A stretch of DNA of 64,000 nucleotides from Nitratireductor alexandrii (GTDB lineage Bacteria; Pseudomonadota; Alphaproteobacteria; Rhizobiales; Rhizobiaceae), in the NCBI RefSeq assembly GCF_004000215.1, contig NZ_RBVY01000009.1, forward strand, positions 169,505-233,504, given 5' to 3'. Both the position numbers and the translations under genes were made by a program. Positions 16,341-26,395 of this stretch are shown here, one piece after another (the first letter of the stretch is position 1; each line of letters starts with the position of its first letter). The notes under the pieces are model-generated. The model saw nothing but the letters and a program-made list of their open reading frames with translations, did not search any database and was not told the origin of the DNA.

Positions 16341-17936
16341 ATGACCGACCTTGCCGCGCGTGTGATCTTGCTGTGGGGCTGGCGGCGGGCGGTCGTCGCC
16401 CTCCTGGCCGGCGCCTGTGCCGTGCTTGCGCTGCCGCCCTACGACTTCTTCCCGGCCGGCTTCGTCTCTTTCACCGTGCTCGTCTGGCTGCTCGACGGCG
16501 TGGCGCCCGACCCCGGAGACCGTCTCCTGCGGCGGTTGCGCGGCGCCTTCGCCGTCGGCTGGTGGTTCGGTTTCGGCTATTTCGTGGCCGGGTTGTGGTG
16601 GGTCGGGCGCGCCCTTTTGGTGGATGCCGACAATTTCGCCTGGGCGCTGCCGATCGCCGTACTTGGCCTGCCTGCCCTGCTCGCGCTCTTCTATGGCCTG
16701 GCCGCCGCGCTCGCGCGCCTGGCCTGGGCTGACGGCATCGGACGCATCGTCGCGCTCGCCGCCGCCTTCGGCATCGCCGAATGGCTGCGTAGCTTCGTCC
16801 TGACCGGCTTTCCCTGGAACGCGGTCGGCTACGCGGCCATGCCGTTGCCGGTGCTGATGCAGTCGGTGGCGGTGGTGGGGTTGTTCGGCATGAACGCGCT
16901 CGCCGTCCTGGTCTTCGCCATACCGGCGCTCACCGGCTTTCGGCGCCACCGCCTTGTCGGCGTCGCCGTGGCATTGCTTTTGATCGCAGCCCATATCGGT
17001 TACGGCCTCTTTCAGATTTACGGCACGGCGCCGGTCGAGGACGGGCGGCAGCTCCAGGTCCGTGTGGTCCAGCCTTCCGTGTCCCAAAGCGGCAAGTGGG
17101 ACCCGCAGGAGCGCGCCCGCATCATGAAGTCCTTGCTCGACCTGTCGGCAAGGCCGCCCGCCGAGGGCCGGGAGCGGCCGGAGCTGATCGTATGGCCGGA
17201 GACGGCGCTGCCTTTTGTCATCACCGAAAGGCCCGACGCGCTGGCCGCGATCGGCACCATGCTGGAAACCGGCCAGACCTTGTTCCTCGGTGCGGTGCGT
17301 TCCGAGGCGGCAGCGTCGGCCCAGGATGCGCCGCGCTACTACAACGCCGTCGTGGCCATCAATGACGGCGGCGAGATCGTCGATGCCGTCGACAAGCTGC
17401 ATCTGGTCCCCTTCGGCGAATATCTGCCCTTCCAGGAGTTGCTGGAGGGGTTTGGCTTCGAAACCGTGGCCGAGACGATCGGCGGCTTTTCGGCGGGCTC
17501 CGCGCGCCGGGCTCTGTCCGCGCCGGGTGGCATCGGCGCGTTGCCGATGATCTGCTACGAGATCATCTTCCCGGACCTGCTGGCCGGCTCGAGCGCACAA
17601 GCTGACATCATCGTTAACGTCACCAACGACGCCTGGTTTGGCGACACGGCCGGCCCCTATCAACATTTCCGCCAGGCACAGGTGCGCGCCGTGGAGGCCG
17701 GCATGCCGCTGATCAGGGCGGCAAACAACGGAATTTCGGCGATCGTCGACGAAAAAGGCCGGGTCGTCGATGCATTCGCGCTCGATACGGTCGGCGTTCT
17801 TGATGCAGCGCTTTTCGTTGCCGACGGGCGACACCAGAACACGATTAATGCCGGGCGCAATGGCTTATTGATTATATTGTTCTTTGCAACCTTAGCTTGT
17901 GGTATGAATATCAGTCAGCGGTTACGTTCCAATTGA
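16341..17936 (+). CDS. lnt: Apolipoprotein N-acyltransferase
   Basis: Inner-membrane enzyme adding the third acyl chain to the N-terminal Cys of lipoproteins, 531 residues. About six hydrophobic segments (residues 10-200) precede a periplasmic nitrilase-type domain. The catalytic triad is readable as Glu in VWPETALPF, Lys in [14 protein letters not shown] and Cys in [11 protein letters not shown] last hydrophobic segment ([14 protein letters not shown]) lies near the C-terminus. It is the end of the miaB-phoH-ybeY-corC-lnt run. Confidence 0.97.
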   Translation: MTDLAARVILLWGWRRAVVALLAGACAVLALPPYDFFPAGFVSFTVLVWLLDGVAPDPGDRLLRRLRGAFAVGWWFGFGYFVAGLWWVGRALLVDADNFAWALPIAVLGLPALLALFYGLAAALARLAWADGIGRIVALAAAFGIAEWLRSFVLTGFPWNAVGYAAMPLPVLMQSVAVVGLFGMNALAVLVFAIPALTGFRRHRLVGVAVALLLIAAHIGYGLFQIYGTAPVEDGRQLQVRVVQPSVSQSGKWDPQERARIMKSLLDLSARPPAEGRERPELIVWPETALPFVITERPDALAAIGTMLETGQTLFLGAVRSEAAASAQDAPRYYNAVVAINDGGEIVDAVDKLHLVPFGEYLPFQELLEGFGFETVAETIGGFSAGSARRALSAPGGIGALPMICYEIIFPDLLAGSSAQADIIVNVTNDAWFGDTAGPYQHFRQAQVRAVEAGMPLIRAANNGISAIVDEKGRVVDAFALDTVGVLDAALFVADGRHQNTINAGRNGLLIILFFATLACGMNISQRLRSN

Positions 17937-18073
17937 GGTGCGAAAGTCGCTAAAGGCAGGCATGAATTGCCAAATCGCCCTCTCTCTCGCCGCCCGTGAT
18001 TCTGGGGCCATGGGCATCTGGCGGGAATTCGTTGGAGCCAACCGAAAAGCCCGTGATAAACGGCGAGGACATC

Positions 18074-18490
18074 ATGCCTGACAACAAGAAGAAGCCGAAC
18101 CCGATCGATATTCATGTCGGGAGCCGCGTTCGTCTGCGGCGCAACATGCTGGGAATGAGCCAGGAAAAGCTTGGCGAAAGTCTCGGCGTGACATTTCAGC
18201 AAATCCAGAAATACGAAAAGGGAACCAACCGGGTCGGCGCCAGCCGGCTTCAGGCGATCGCATCGATCCTGAACGTTCCGGTAGCGTTTTTTTTCGAGGA
18301 TGCGCCGGTCGAACATCTGCCGGGAAACAAGGGTTTTTCCGAAGATCGCTCGACCAGCTACGTCGTGGATTTTCTCAGCAGCGCGGAAGGGCTTCAGCTC
18401 AACCGCTCCTTCGTGAAGATCTCCGACGCCCGCGTGCGCCGCAAAGTGATCGACCTGGTCAAGGCCCTGGCTTCCGAAGACGAAGTGTAG
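18074..18490 (+). CDS. praR: XRE-family regulator, PraR/PhrR-like
   Basis: A 138-residue DNA-binding protein with an N-terminal Cro/CI helix-turn-helix (VGSRVRLRRNMLGMSQEKL, then LGVTFQQIQKYEKGTNRVG, about 16-66) and an AFFFEDAP linker to a helical tail. This form is highly conserved in rhizobia, where PraR represses quorum sensing and biofilm functions and PhrR was described as acid-inducible. The ATG at 18074 has GAGGA 5 bases upstream and gives the conserved KKKPNPIDIHVG start; an upstream start at 17996 is less likely. Its position between lnt and metK is the usual one in the order. Confidence 0.9.
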   Translation: MPDNKKKPNPIDIHVGSRVRLRRNMLGMSQEKLGESLGVTFQQIQKYEKGTNRVGASRLQAIASILNVPVAFFFEDAPVEHLPGNKGFSEDRSTSYVVDFLSSAEGLQLNRSFVKISDARVRRKVIDLVKALASEDEV

Positions 18491-18520
18491 CCACGGAGCA
18501 GGCCGAACCGGACGGGGCGA

Positions 18521-18539
18521 CCGCGCCGAAAAGGCGCGG
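18521..18539 (+). other. Hairpin downstream of praR
   Basis: CCGCGCC-GAAAA-GGCGCGG: a 7-bp perfect stem with a 5-base loop, 30 bases after the praR stop. T5 comes only 12 bases later, so it may be a weak or Rho-assisted terminator separating praR from metK. Confidence 0.4.
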
Positions 18540-18586
18540 CGAGGCCAGGTATTTTTCCGTTGCGGGCGGCAAAAGCGATTGGTTTC

Positions 18587-18615
18587 TTGACGATGGCGCG
18601 CTCGTTTCGCTAACA
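18587..18615 (+). promoter_or_regulatory. Candidate housekeeping promoter for metK
   Basis: TTGACG (18587-18592), a 17-base spacer and CTAACA (18610-18615) as -10. The transcript would start near 18622, about 50 bases before the metK GTG, so the leader would open with the hairpin at 18626-18649. The -35 is good; the -10 is weak. Confidence 0.5.
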
Positions 18616-18625
18616 GATGCCCCCG

Positions 18626-18649
18626 CGAAGTAGGCAATCCTGCCCTTCG
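18626..18649 (+). other. Hairpin in the metK leader
   Basis: CGAAG-TA-GGCA-ATCC-TGCC-CTTCG folds into a 9-bp stem with a 2-base bulge and 4-base loop, ending 11 bases before the ribosome site. I could not match it to SAM-I, SAM-II or SAM/SAH riboswitch consensus patterns. It may control translation or simply protect the 5' end. Confidence 0.4.
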
Positions 18650-18672
18650 TGTTCATTCCAGAGGGGACACCC

Positions 18673-19971
<1,299 letters not shown>

Positions 19972-19983
19972 GGCGATATCGCG

Positions 19984-20682
19984 ATGACGGAAGAGGGGCG
20001 CGGCAGCCGGGCCACCGAGGCCTTTTTCGGCCGGCGTCGCGGCAAGACCCTCCGGTCGCGGCAGGCGGCCCTCGTCGACCGCCTGCTGCCGCGTCTGGCC
20101 CTCGACCTTTCGGCCGAGGCGCCGCCGCCGGCTGAACTGTTCGACGCCGACATTGCCGAGATCAGGCTGGAGATCGGCTTCGGCGGCGGCGAACATCTCC
20201 TGCATGAGAGTGGGCGTTACCCGCAAACCGGCTTCATTGGCGTCGAGCCGTTCGTCAATGGCATGGCCAAATTGCTGTCGGCGCTGGATGAGAACCCACG
20301 GCATAATATTCGCGTTCATGACGACGATGCGACCGAATTGCTCGACTGGCTGCCGCCGGCGAGCCTCGCCGGCATCGACCTGCTTTATCCCGACCCGTGG
20401 CCCAAGCGCCGCCACTGGAAACGTCGCTTTGTCAGTTCAGCCAACCTCGACCGTTTCGCGCGGGTGCTGCGGCCGGGAGGGCGTTTCCGTTTCGCCTCCG
20501 ACATCGATAGCTACGTCAACTGGACGCTGCTGCACTGCCGTGCCCATCCCGCCTTCGACTGGCAGGCGGCTTCGGCAGAGGACTGGCGTACGCCCTATGA
20601 AGGCTGGCCGGGCACGCGCTACGAGGCCAAGGCCGTGCGCGAGGGCCGCGTTCCGGCCTATCTGACCTTTACGCGGCGTTGA
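19984..20682 (+). CDS. trmB: tRNA (guanine-N7)-methyltransferase
   Basis: SAM-dependent enzyme forming m7G46 in the tRNA variable loop, 232 residues. It has the SAM site EIGFGGGEH (about 61-69), the family signature [15 protein letters not shown] (about 137-151) and a C-terminal substrate region with [16 protein letters not shown]. It is co-transcribed with metK. Its stop is only 6 bases from the stop of the convergent Lrp-type gene. Confidence 0.96.
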   Translation: MTEEGRGSRATEAFFGRRRGKTLRSRQAALVDRLLPRLALDLSAEAPPPAELFDADIAEIRLEIGFGGGEHLLHESGRYPQTGFIGVEPFVNGMAKLLSALDENPRHNIRVHDDDATELLDWLPPASLAGIDLLYPDPWPKRRHWKRRFVSSANLDRFARVLRPGGRFRFASDIDSYVNWTLLHCRAHPAFDWQAASAEDWRTPYEGWPGTRYEAKAVREGRVPAYLTFTRR

Positions 20683-20688
20683 GCGCCG

Positions 20689-21126
20689 TCAAAGCCGTGC
20701 CTTCGTCGAGCGCGGCGTCGCAAGCAACAGGCTGGTCTCGCTGCCGGTGATGCCGGGTATCAGCCGGATGCGCCGCAGCACGGCGTCGAATTCGCTCAGC
20801 GTGGCCGTGCCGAGCTCGACCACCAGGTCCCAGCGCCCGTTGGTCGTGTGGACGGTGGCGACTTCGGCAAACCCGCCCAGCACCCGGATCACCCGGTCGG
20901 CGGCGTGCCCCTCGATTTCGATCATCATGATGCCGCGAATGCGCTGGTCGACCGCGTCGGCGCGCAGGATCACCGTATAGCCCAGTATTTCGCCGCTCCG
21001 CTCCAGGCGTTCTATATGGGCGCGCACGGTCGCCCGCGAGACGCCGAGTTCGATGGCGAGATCGGAGATGCTGCGCCGGGCGTCGTGCCGCAGCAAGGTG
21101 ATCAATTTCCGATCTAACGTGCCCAT
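20689..21126 (-). CDS. Lrp/AsnC family transcriptional regulator
   Basis: The 145-residue protein has an N-terminal winged helix-turn-helix (LDRKLITLLRHDARRSISDLA, then LGVSRATVRAHIERL) and a C-terminal RAM/AsnC ligand domain (IRGIMMIEIEG to VVELGT). It is divergent from arginase and ornithine cyclodeaminase, so it most likely senses arginine or ornithine and controls that pair, as ArcR/PutR-type Lrp proteins do in other alphaproteobacteria. The specific effector is inference. Confidence 0.92.
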   Translation of the reverse strand: MGTLDRKLITLLRHDARRSISDLAIELGVSRATVRAHIERLERSGEILGYTVILRADAVDQRIRGIMMIEIEGHAADRVIRVLGGFAEVATVHTTNGRWDLVVELGTATLSEFDAVLRRIRLIPGITGSETSLLLATPRSTKARL

Positions 21127-21183
21127 ATTTTGACCGAAATGAAAAAATTCTTTGCCGAAACGATAAAATATTCTGCAAAATAT
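21125..21183. promoter_or_regulatory. A/T-rich operator region between lrp-like gene and arginase
   Basis: A markedly A/T-rich stretch bounded by the inverted repeat ATATTTTG (21125-21132) and CAAAATAT (21176-21183), with a further AAAATATT at 21165-21172. Extended A/T-rich imperfect repeats are typical Lrp-family binding regions. The outer repeat touches the regulator's own start codon, in line with autoregulation. Confidence 0.55.
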
Positions 21184-21257
21184 GCCAAATAAACCTGTTC
21201 ACTCTGCCGGAATCCCGGGCTTCACTGCCAAGATGAGGCTTAGCGGGAGTTTTGGCG

Positions 21258-22178
21258 ATGCGCTGCAGGATCGTGGGCGCGCCGGTCGAGGACGGCGCCG
21301 GCCGCATGGGCTGCGAGATGGGGCCGAGCGCGCTGCGCACGGCCGGCCTGCTGGCGGCGCTGCGCGAACTCGGCCACGAGGTGATTGACATGGGCGCCGC
21401 GCGCCGGGCGCCGACAAGGACGCTGCACCACGCCAATGCCGCGCTCAAGGCCCTGCCCGAGATCGCCGCCTGGACCGAAGGCCTCGGCGAGGCCGCCTAT
21501 CTTGCCAGCGCCGACGCGATGCCGATCTTTCTCGGCGGCGATCATTCGATCTCCGCCGGCACGATGTCGGGCGTGGCGCGGCGGGCGGCCGAAAGCGGGC
21601 GCCCGCTCTTCGTGCTGTGGCTCGACGCCCACCCCGATTTCCACACGCTCGACACCACCGCCAGCGGCCATCTGCACGGGGTCCCGCTCGCCTATGCCAG
21701 CGGCCAGCCCGGTTTCGAAGGCTATTTCCCCGATTTGCCGGCGCCGGTCGATCCGGCGCGAATCTGCGCCTTCGGCCTGCGCAGTGTCGACCCGGCCGAA
21801 CGCCGCGCGCTGACGGCCGCCGGCGTCACGGTACACGACATGCGCGCCATCGACGAGCACGGCGCCGCCCCGCTGATGCGCGACTTCATCGCCCGTGTCG
21901 CCGCCGGCAACGGTCTTTTGCATGTCAGCCTCGACGTCGATTTCCTCGATCCAGGCATCGCGCCTGCGGTCGGCACGACGGTGCCCGGCGGCGCCACCTT
22001 CCGCGAGGCGCATCTGGTGATGGAGATGCTGAGCGACAGCGGCCTGGTCACCAGCCTCGACCTGGTCGAACTCAACCCTTTCCTCGACGAGCGCGGCCGC
22101 ACCGCCACCTTGCTTGTCGACCTGACCGCCAGCCTGCTCGGCCGCCGGATCATGGACCGGCCCACACGGAGCTTTTGA
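21258..22178 (+). CDS. Arginase
   Basis: Hydrolyses arginine to ornithine and urea; manganese enzyme of the ureohydrolase family, 306 residues. Metal-site motifs are GGDHSISAGT (about 94-103), DAHPDFHT (about 124-131) and SLDVDFLDPG (about 226-235). A TTG two codons earlier is possible, but the ATG at 21258 has CGGGAG 8 bases upstream. Ornithine cyclodeaminase follows 2 bases after its stop, so the two form an arginine-to-proline catabolic operon. The residue after the second metal motif is His where many arginases have Asn, which may affect substrate preference (agmatinase and formiminoglutamase are less likely given the neighbour). Confidence 0.93.
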   Translation: MRCRIVGAPVEDGAGRMGCEMGPSALRTAGLLAALRELGHEVIDMGAARRAPTRTLHHANAALKALPEIAAWTEGLGEAAYLASADAMPIFLGGDHSISAGTMSGVARRAAESGRPLFVLWLDAHPDFHTLDTTASGHLHGVPLAYASGQPGFEGYFPDLPAPVDPARICAFGLRSVDPAERRALTAAGVTVHDMRAIDEHGAAPLMRDFIARVAAGNGLLHVSLDVDFLDPGIAPAVGTTVPGGATFREAHLVMEMLSDSGLVTSLDLVELNPFLDERGRTATLLVDLTASLLGRRIMDRPTRSF

Positions 22179-22180
22179 CC

Positions 22181-23239
22181 ATGGGATATGCCCCTTCCGA
22201 CCTCGCGCTGGTGCCCTTCGTCAGCGTCGAAAACATGATGCGCATCGTGCACGCGACCGGCATCGAGCGCTTTCTGAGCGAACTGGCCGGCTATATCGAG
22301 GAGGATTTTCGCCGCTGGGAGCTGTTCGACAAGACCCCGCGCATCGCCTCGCATTCGCGCGAGGGCGTGATCGAGCTGATGCCGACCAGCGACGGCGAGG
22401 CCTACGGCTTCAAATATGTCAACGGCCATCCCAAGAACACCAGGGAAGGCCGCCAGACCGTGACGGCGTTCGGCGTCATGGCCGAGGTCGACACCGGCTA
22501 TCCCGTCCTGATCACCGAAATGACCATCCTCACCGCGCTGCGCACGGCGGCGATGTCGGCGCTGGCCGCCCGTCATCTCGCGCCCGACGGCGCCGCCACC
22601 ATGGCGCTGATCGGCAATGGCGCCCAGTCGGAGTTCCAGGCGCTCGCCTTCAAGGCGCTGGTCGGGGTCGAGCGGCTTCGGCTCTACGATATCGACAGCC
22701 AAGCCAGCCGTCGTTGCGCGCGCAACCTTGCCGGCCGCGGTCTCGACATCGCACTGTGCGGGGGCCCGCAAGAGGCGGTCGAGGGCGCCGACATCATCAC
22801 CACCGTGACCGCCGACAAGCAATATGCGACCATCCTCACCGACAACATGGTCGGCCCCGGCATCCACATCAACGCGGTCGGCGGCGACTGTCCGGGCAAG
22901 ACCGAGCTCCACCGCGACATCCTGATGCGCGCCTCGATCTTCGTCGAATATCTGCCGCAGACCCGGGTCGAGGGCGAGATCCAGCAGCTTTCCGCCGACC
23001 ATCCCGTCACCGAATTGTGGCGGGTGATCGCCGGCCGAACTGCCGGCCGCACCGCGCGCGACGAGATCACGCTGTTCGATTCGGTCGGCTTCGCGGTTGA
23101 GGATTTTTCGGCTTTGCGCTACATGCGCGACCGGCTTTCCAGCTTGCCTTATTTCGACAGGCTCGACCTGCTCGCCGATCCCGACGATCCGCGCGACCTG
23201 TTCGGCATGCTGATGCGCGCCGAGCCGCAGGCCGCCTGA
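22181..23239 (+). CDS. ocd: Ornithine cyclodeaminase
   Basis: NAD-dependent deaminating cyclisation of ornithine to proline, 352 residues, close to the Agrobacterium enzyme. The substrate loop [12 protein letters not shown] (about 80-91) carries the conserved Lys; [13 protein letters not shown] and the dinucleotide site [12 protein letters not shown] follow, then [13 protein letters not shown]. The ATG lies 2 bases after the arginase stop. Members of this family can also be pyrroline-2-carboxylate reductases, but adjacency to arginase favours ornithine as substrate. Confidence 0.95.
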   Translation: MGYAPSDLALVPFVSVENMMRIVHATGIERFLSELAGYIEEDFRRWELFDKTPRIASHSREGVIELMPTSDGEAYGFKYVNGHPKNTREGRQTVTAFGVMAEVDTGYPVLITEMTILTALRTAAMSALAARHLAPDGAATMALIGNGAQSEFQALAFKALVGVERLRLYDIDSQASRRCARNLAGRGLDIALCGGPQEAVEGADIITTVTADKQYATILTDNMVGPGIHINAVGGDCPGKTELHRDILMRASIFVEYLPQTRVEGEIQQLSADHPVTELWRVIAGRTAGRTARDEITLFDSVGFAVEDFSALRYMRDRLSSLPYFDRLDLLADPDDPRDLFGMLMRAEPQAA

Positions 23240-23284
23240 GGCGCCGGCCGGGACGGGACGGCGTCGCGGCCGCACCGCTTGCCC

Positions 23285-23313
23285 TTGCATTTTGCCCCCG
23301 CGGGGACTATATC
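23285..23313 (+). promoter_or_regulatory. Promoter of the rimP-nusA-infB operon
   Basis: TTGCAT (23285-23290), a 17-base spacer and TATATC (23308-23313) form a good sigma-70 type promoter 87 bases upstream of the rimP ATG. Transcription would start near 23320, just before the terminator hairpin. Confidence 0.65.
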
Positions 23314-23340
23314 GGCTTCAAATTCTTGGTCGCGATGACG

Positions 23341-23372
23341 AAGAGTGGGTCCCGCCGGTCCCGCTCTTTTTT
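23341..23372 (+). terminator. Attenuator-like intrinsic terminator in the rimP leader
   Basis: A 12-position stem (AAGAGTGGGTCC against GGTCCCGCTCTT, with one G-T pair and one T-T mismatch) around a CGCC loop, followed by T6. It lies between the candidate promoter and the rimP ATG (28 bases downstream), so it would stop transcription inside the leader unless read through. A rimP leader with a premature terminator is known in other proteobacteria; regulation by NusA or other operon products is an inference. Confidence 0.7.
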
Positions 23373-23399
23373 GTTACCGGCGGCCCTGTCGGAGACTTC

Positions 23400-24035
23400 A
23401 TGACGCACGAAGAAAGCGCCGCGACACGTGATGATGACCGCCTGATCCGCGAAAGCGGTCTCGAGGCGCGTATTGCCGTGCTGATCTGGCCGCTGCTGCG
23501 CTCCATGGGCTTTCGCCTCGTGCGGGTGCGGCTTTCCGGCCAGAACGGCCTGACGCTGCAGATCATGGCCGAGCGCGAGGACGGCACCATGACGGTGGCG
23601 GATTGCGAGGAACTGAGCCGCGCGGTCTCGCCGGCGCTCGACGTCGAAGACCTGATCGACAAGGCCTACCATCTCGAAGTGTCCTCGCCCGGCATCGATC
23701 GGCCCCTGGTCAGGGTGGACGACTTTGCGGCCTGGCAGGGCCATCTCGCCAAGATCGAGACCGTCGTGATGGTCGCCGAGCGCAAGCGGTTCCGTGGCCG
23801 CATCGCCGAGGCCGGCGCGGACGGGATCGTGTTGGAGCGCGACCAGGCTAGCTATGGCGACGAGCCCAGCGTGGCCATCCCCTACGACACGATCGCCGAC
23901 GCCCGACTGATCCTGACCGACGAATTGATCCGCGACGCGCTGGCCAAGGACAAGCAGGCGCGCCAGGCGGCCAAAAAGCTGCGCGGCGACGAGGCCGACG
24001 GCGATAACGATAACGACAACGAACCGCAGACATGA
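23400..24035 (+). CDS. rimP: Ribosome maturation factor RimP
   Basis: Needed for 30S subunit assembly; 211 residues including an alphaproteobacterial C-terminal extension. Signatures: [20 protein letters not shown] and [15 protein letters not shown] in the N-terminal and linker parts, then an SH3-like domain and an acidic, Asn/Asp-rich tail. The ATG at 23400 has GGAG 5 bases upstream; an earlier in-frame start would run through the leader terminator. First gene of the rimP-nusA-ylxR-infB operon. Confidence 0.95.
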   Translation: MTHEESAATRDDDRLIRESGLEARIAVLIWPLLRSMGFRLVRVRLSGQNGLTLQIMAEREDGTMTVADCEELSRAVSPALDVEDLIDKAYHLEVSSPGIDRPLVRVDDFAAWQGHLAKIETVVMVAERKRFRGRIAEAGADGIVLERDQASYGDEPSVAIPYDTIADARLILTDELIRDALAKDKQARQAAKKLRGDEADGDNDNDNEPQT

Positions 24036-24081
24036 CGAAAACGGATCGGCAGGACGCCGGTCCGCGTGAAGGGAGACTGAA

Positions 24082-25701
24082 ATGGCAGTCAGTGCAAACC
24101 GTCTCGAACTGCTGCAGATCGCCGACGCTGTGGCGCGCGAGAAGTCGATCGACAAGGAGATCGTGCTCGACGCGATGGCCGACGCGATCCAGAAAGCCGC
24201 GCGCTCGCGCTACGGTCAGGAGACCAATATCCGCGCCGACATCAACCCGCAGACCGGCGAGATGAAGTTGCAGCGGCTGATGGAAGTTGTCGAGGCGGTC
24301 GAGGAATCGGCCCGCGAGATTTCCATTCAGGAGGCGCGCGAGCGCAATCCCGACGCTCAGGCCGGCGACTTCATCGCCGAGCAGCTGCCGCCGATGGATT
24401 TCGGCCGCATTGCCGCCCAGTCGGCCAAGCAGGTCATCGTGCAGAAGGTGCGCGAAGCCGAGCGTGACCGCCAGTACGACGAATACAAGGATCGTATCGG
24501 CGAGATCGTCAACGGCTCGGTCAAGCGCGTCGAATACGGCAACGTCATCGTCGATCTCGGCCGCGGCGAGGCCATCATCCGGCGCGACGAGCTGATCCCG
24601 CGCGAACTCTTCAAATATGGCGACCGCGTGCGCGCCTATGTCTACGACGTGCGCCGCGAGCAGCGCGGCCCGCAGATTTTCCTGTCGCGCACCCATCCGC
24701 AATTCATGGCCAAGCTGTTCACCATGGAGGTGCCGGAAATCTATGACGGCATCATCGAGATCAAGTCGGTGGCGCGCGATCCCGGCTCGCGGGCCAAGAT
24801 CGCGGTGATCTCGCGCGATTCGTCGATCGACCCGGTCGGCGCCTGCGTGGGCATGCGCGGCAGCCGCGTGCAGGCGGTCGTCGGGGAACTGCAGGGCGAA
24901 AAGATCGACATCATTCCCTGGTCGCCCGACGCGGCATCCTTCATCGTCAATGCGCTGCAGCCGGCCGAGGTCGCCAAGGTCGTTCTCGACGAGGACGCCG
25001 AGCGCATCGAGGTCGTGGTGCCCGACGAGCAATTGTCGCTGGCCATCGGCCGGCGCGGCCAGAATGTGCGCCTCGCCTCGCAGCTCACAGGCTGGGATAT
25101 CGACATCCTGACCGAGGAAGAGGAATCGCAGCGCCGGCAGAAGGAGTTCGTCGAACGCTCCAACCTGTTCATGGACGCGCTCAATGTCGACGAGATGGTC
25201 GGCCAGGTCCTGGCCTCGGAAGGCTTCACCTCGGTCGAGGAAGTGGCTTATGTCGAGGCTGACGAAATCTCCTCGATCGACGGTTTCGACGACGACACCG
25301 CCGCCGAGATCCAGGCCCGGGCGCGCGAATATCTGGAGCGTATCGAGGCCGAGAACGACGCCCGGCGCCGGGAGCTGGGCGTCTCCGACGATCTGCGCGA
25401 AATCCCCGGCGTGACCACCGCCATGATGGTGGCCTTTGGCGAGGACGGCGTCCAGTCGCTGGAGGACTTTGCCGGCTACGCCGTCGACGACCTGGTCGGC
25501 TGGAAGGAGCGCAAGGACGGCGAGACCAAGCTTTATCCAGGCATTCTCACCGATTTCGACGTGTCGCGCGAAGATGCCGAGCAGATGGTGGTCGTCGCCC
25601 GCATGAAGATGGGCTGGATCACCGAGGACGATCTTGCGCCGCCGGCCGAGGACGCCGAAGAGGTCGGCCAGGATGGAACGACGGAAGCTGCCGGCGCATG
25701 A
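24082..25701 (+). CDS. nusA: Transcription termination/antitermination factor NusA
   Basis: RNA polymerase-binding elongation factor, 539 residues. Order: N-terminal RNAP-binding domain (1-125), S1 domain (about 135-200, with [16 protein letters not shown]), two KH domains (about 200-350, with [14 protein letters not shown] and [13 protein letters not shown]), and two helix-hairpin-helix acidic repeats (about 365-510) like those of other proteobacterial NusA. The ATG is preceded by GGGAGA. It sits 46 bases after rimP and may act on the operon's own leader terminator. Confidence 0.98.
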   Translation: MAVSANRLELLQIADAVAREKSIDKEIVLDAMADAIQKAARSRYGQETNIRADINPQTGEMKLQRLMEVVEAVEESAREISIQEARERNPDAQAGDFIAEQLPPMDFGRIAAQSAKQVIVQKVREAERDRQYDEYKDRIGEIVNGSVKRVEYGNVIVDLGRGEAIIRRDELIPRELFKYGDRVRAYVYDVRREQRGPQIFLSRTHPQFMAKLFTMEVPEIYDGIIEIKSVARDPGSRAKIAVISRDSSIDPVGACVGMRGSRVQAVVGELQGEKIDIIPWSPDAASFIVNALQPAEVAKVVLDEDAERIEVVVPDEQLSLAIGRRGQNVRLASQLTGWDIDILTEEEESQRRQKEFVERSNLFMDALNVDEMVGQVLASEGFTSVEEVAYVEADEISSIDGFDDDTAAEIQARAREYLERIEAENDARRRELGVSDDLREIPGVTTAMMVAFGEDGVQSLEDFAGYAVDDLVGWKERKDGETKLYPGILTDFDVSREDAEQMVVVARMKMGWITEDDLAPPAEDAEEVGQDGTTEAAGA

Positions 25702-25735
25702 CCGCGCCGCGCCGCAACTGTGACGGGAGCGCTTT

Positions 25736-26395
25736 TTGGACTCGATGGGCGAGCGGACATGCATTGTGACGCGGTGCACGGCGGAGCCGGAGGATCTGAT
25801 CCGGTTCGTCGCAGGGCCGGACATGTCCGTCGTTCCCGATCTGAAGCGCAACCTTCCCGGTCGCGGCTGCTGGGTGACCGCCGCACGGGCGCGGGTTGAC
25901 GAGGCGGCTAGGAAGAATATCTTCCGCAAGGCGCTGAAGACGCCGGTCACTGCCGATCCGGACCTCGGCGCGCAGGTCGACAGATTGCTTGTGAAAGCCG
26001 CGCTTGGCGCGCTTGGGCTTGCGCGCAAGGCCGGGATCGTGGCATTGGGTGCGGCAAAGGTCGATGCCGCCATCCGGAGCGGGCGAGCGCTGTTTGCGCT
26101 ACACGCAGCCGAAGCCTCGGAAGACGGCATCCGCAAACTGAATCAGGCCCGGCGCGCGGTGTTGCTGGCCGGCGGCCCCGAAATCCCGGCGTTCAGGCTC
26201 TTTTCGGAAGCGGAAATGAGTTTGGCATTCGGCGGGGCAAATGTGATACATGCTGCCGTGCTCGGTGCGGAAACGAGCGCGGCGGCACAAAGGCGCGTTG
26301 TTGCGCTGGACCGGTACCGGGGCGGACACCCGGAAAGCCGCGAGACAGTTGACGGCGAGTCCGCGAGGACGGCGTCCCACAAGGATACGGAATGA
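25736..26395 (+). CDS. YlxR (DUF448) / L7Ae-like RNA-binding protein
   Basis: A 219-residue fusion: an N-terminal YlxR domain ([19 protein letters not shown], then [10 protein letters not shown], about 6-55) and a C-terminal L7Ae/YlxQ-like domain (about 85-180, with [14 protein letters not shown]). In Firmicutes these are two separate genes, ylxR and ylxQ, between nusA and infB; alphaproteobacteria usually carry the fusion. Probable rRNA or RNase P related RNA-binding role. The TTG at 25736 is preferred because CGGGAG lies 6 bases before it; the ATG at 25745 would have a 15-base gap. It overlaps infB by 4 bases. Confidence 0.9.
   Translation: MDSMGERTCIVTRCTAEPEDLIRFVAGPDMSVVPDLKRNLPGRGCWVTAARARVDEAARKNIFRKALKTPVTADPDLGAQVDRLLVKAALGALGLARKAGIVALGAAKVDAAIRSGRALFALHAAEASEDGIRKLNQARRAVLLAGGPEIPAFRLFSEAEMSLAFGGANVIHAAVLGAETSAAAQRRVVALDRYRGGHPESRETVDGESARTASHKDTE

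Noticed and set aside
18491..18672. SAM riboswitch upstream of metK
   Set aside because: No match to the conserved cores of SAM-I, SAM-II or SAM/SAH classes that I can recall; kept only as an unclassified hairpin.
22181..23239. Pyrroline-2-carboxylate reductase of the hydroxyproline pathway, paired with the distant aconitase X
   Set aside because: It is in an operon with arginase and has the [11 protein letters not shown] loop of ornithine cyclodeaminases; the aconitase X genes are over 20 kb away.
23848..26136. Minus-strand frame of 762 codons opposite nusA
   Set aside because: Antisense shadow of rimP, nusA and ylxR, His/Asp/Leu-rich; nusA on the plus strand is unmistakable.
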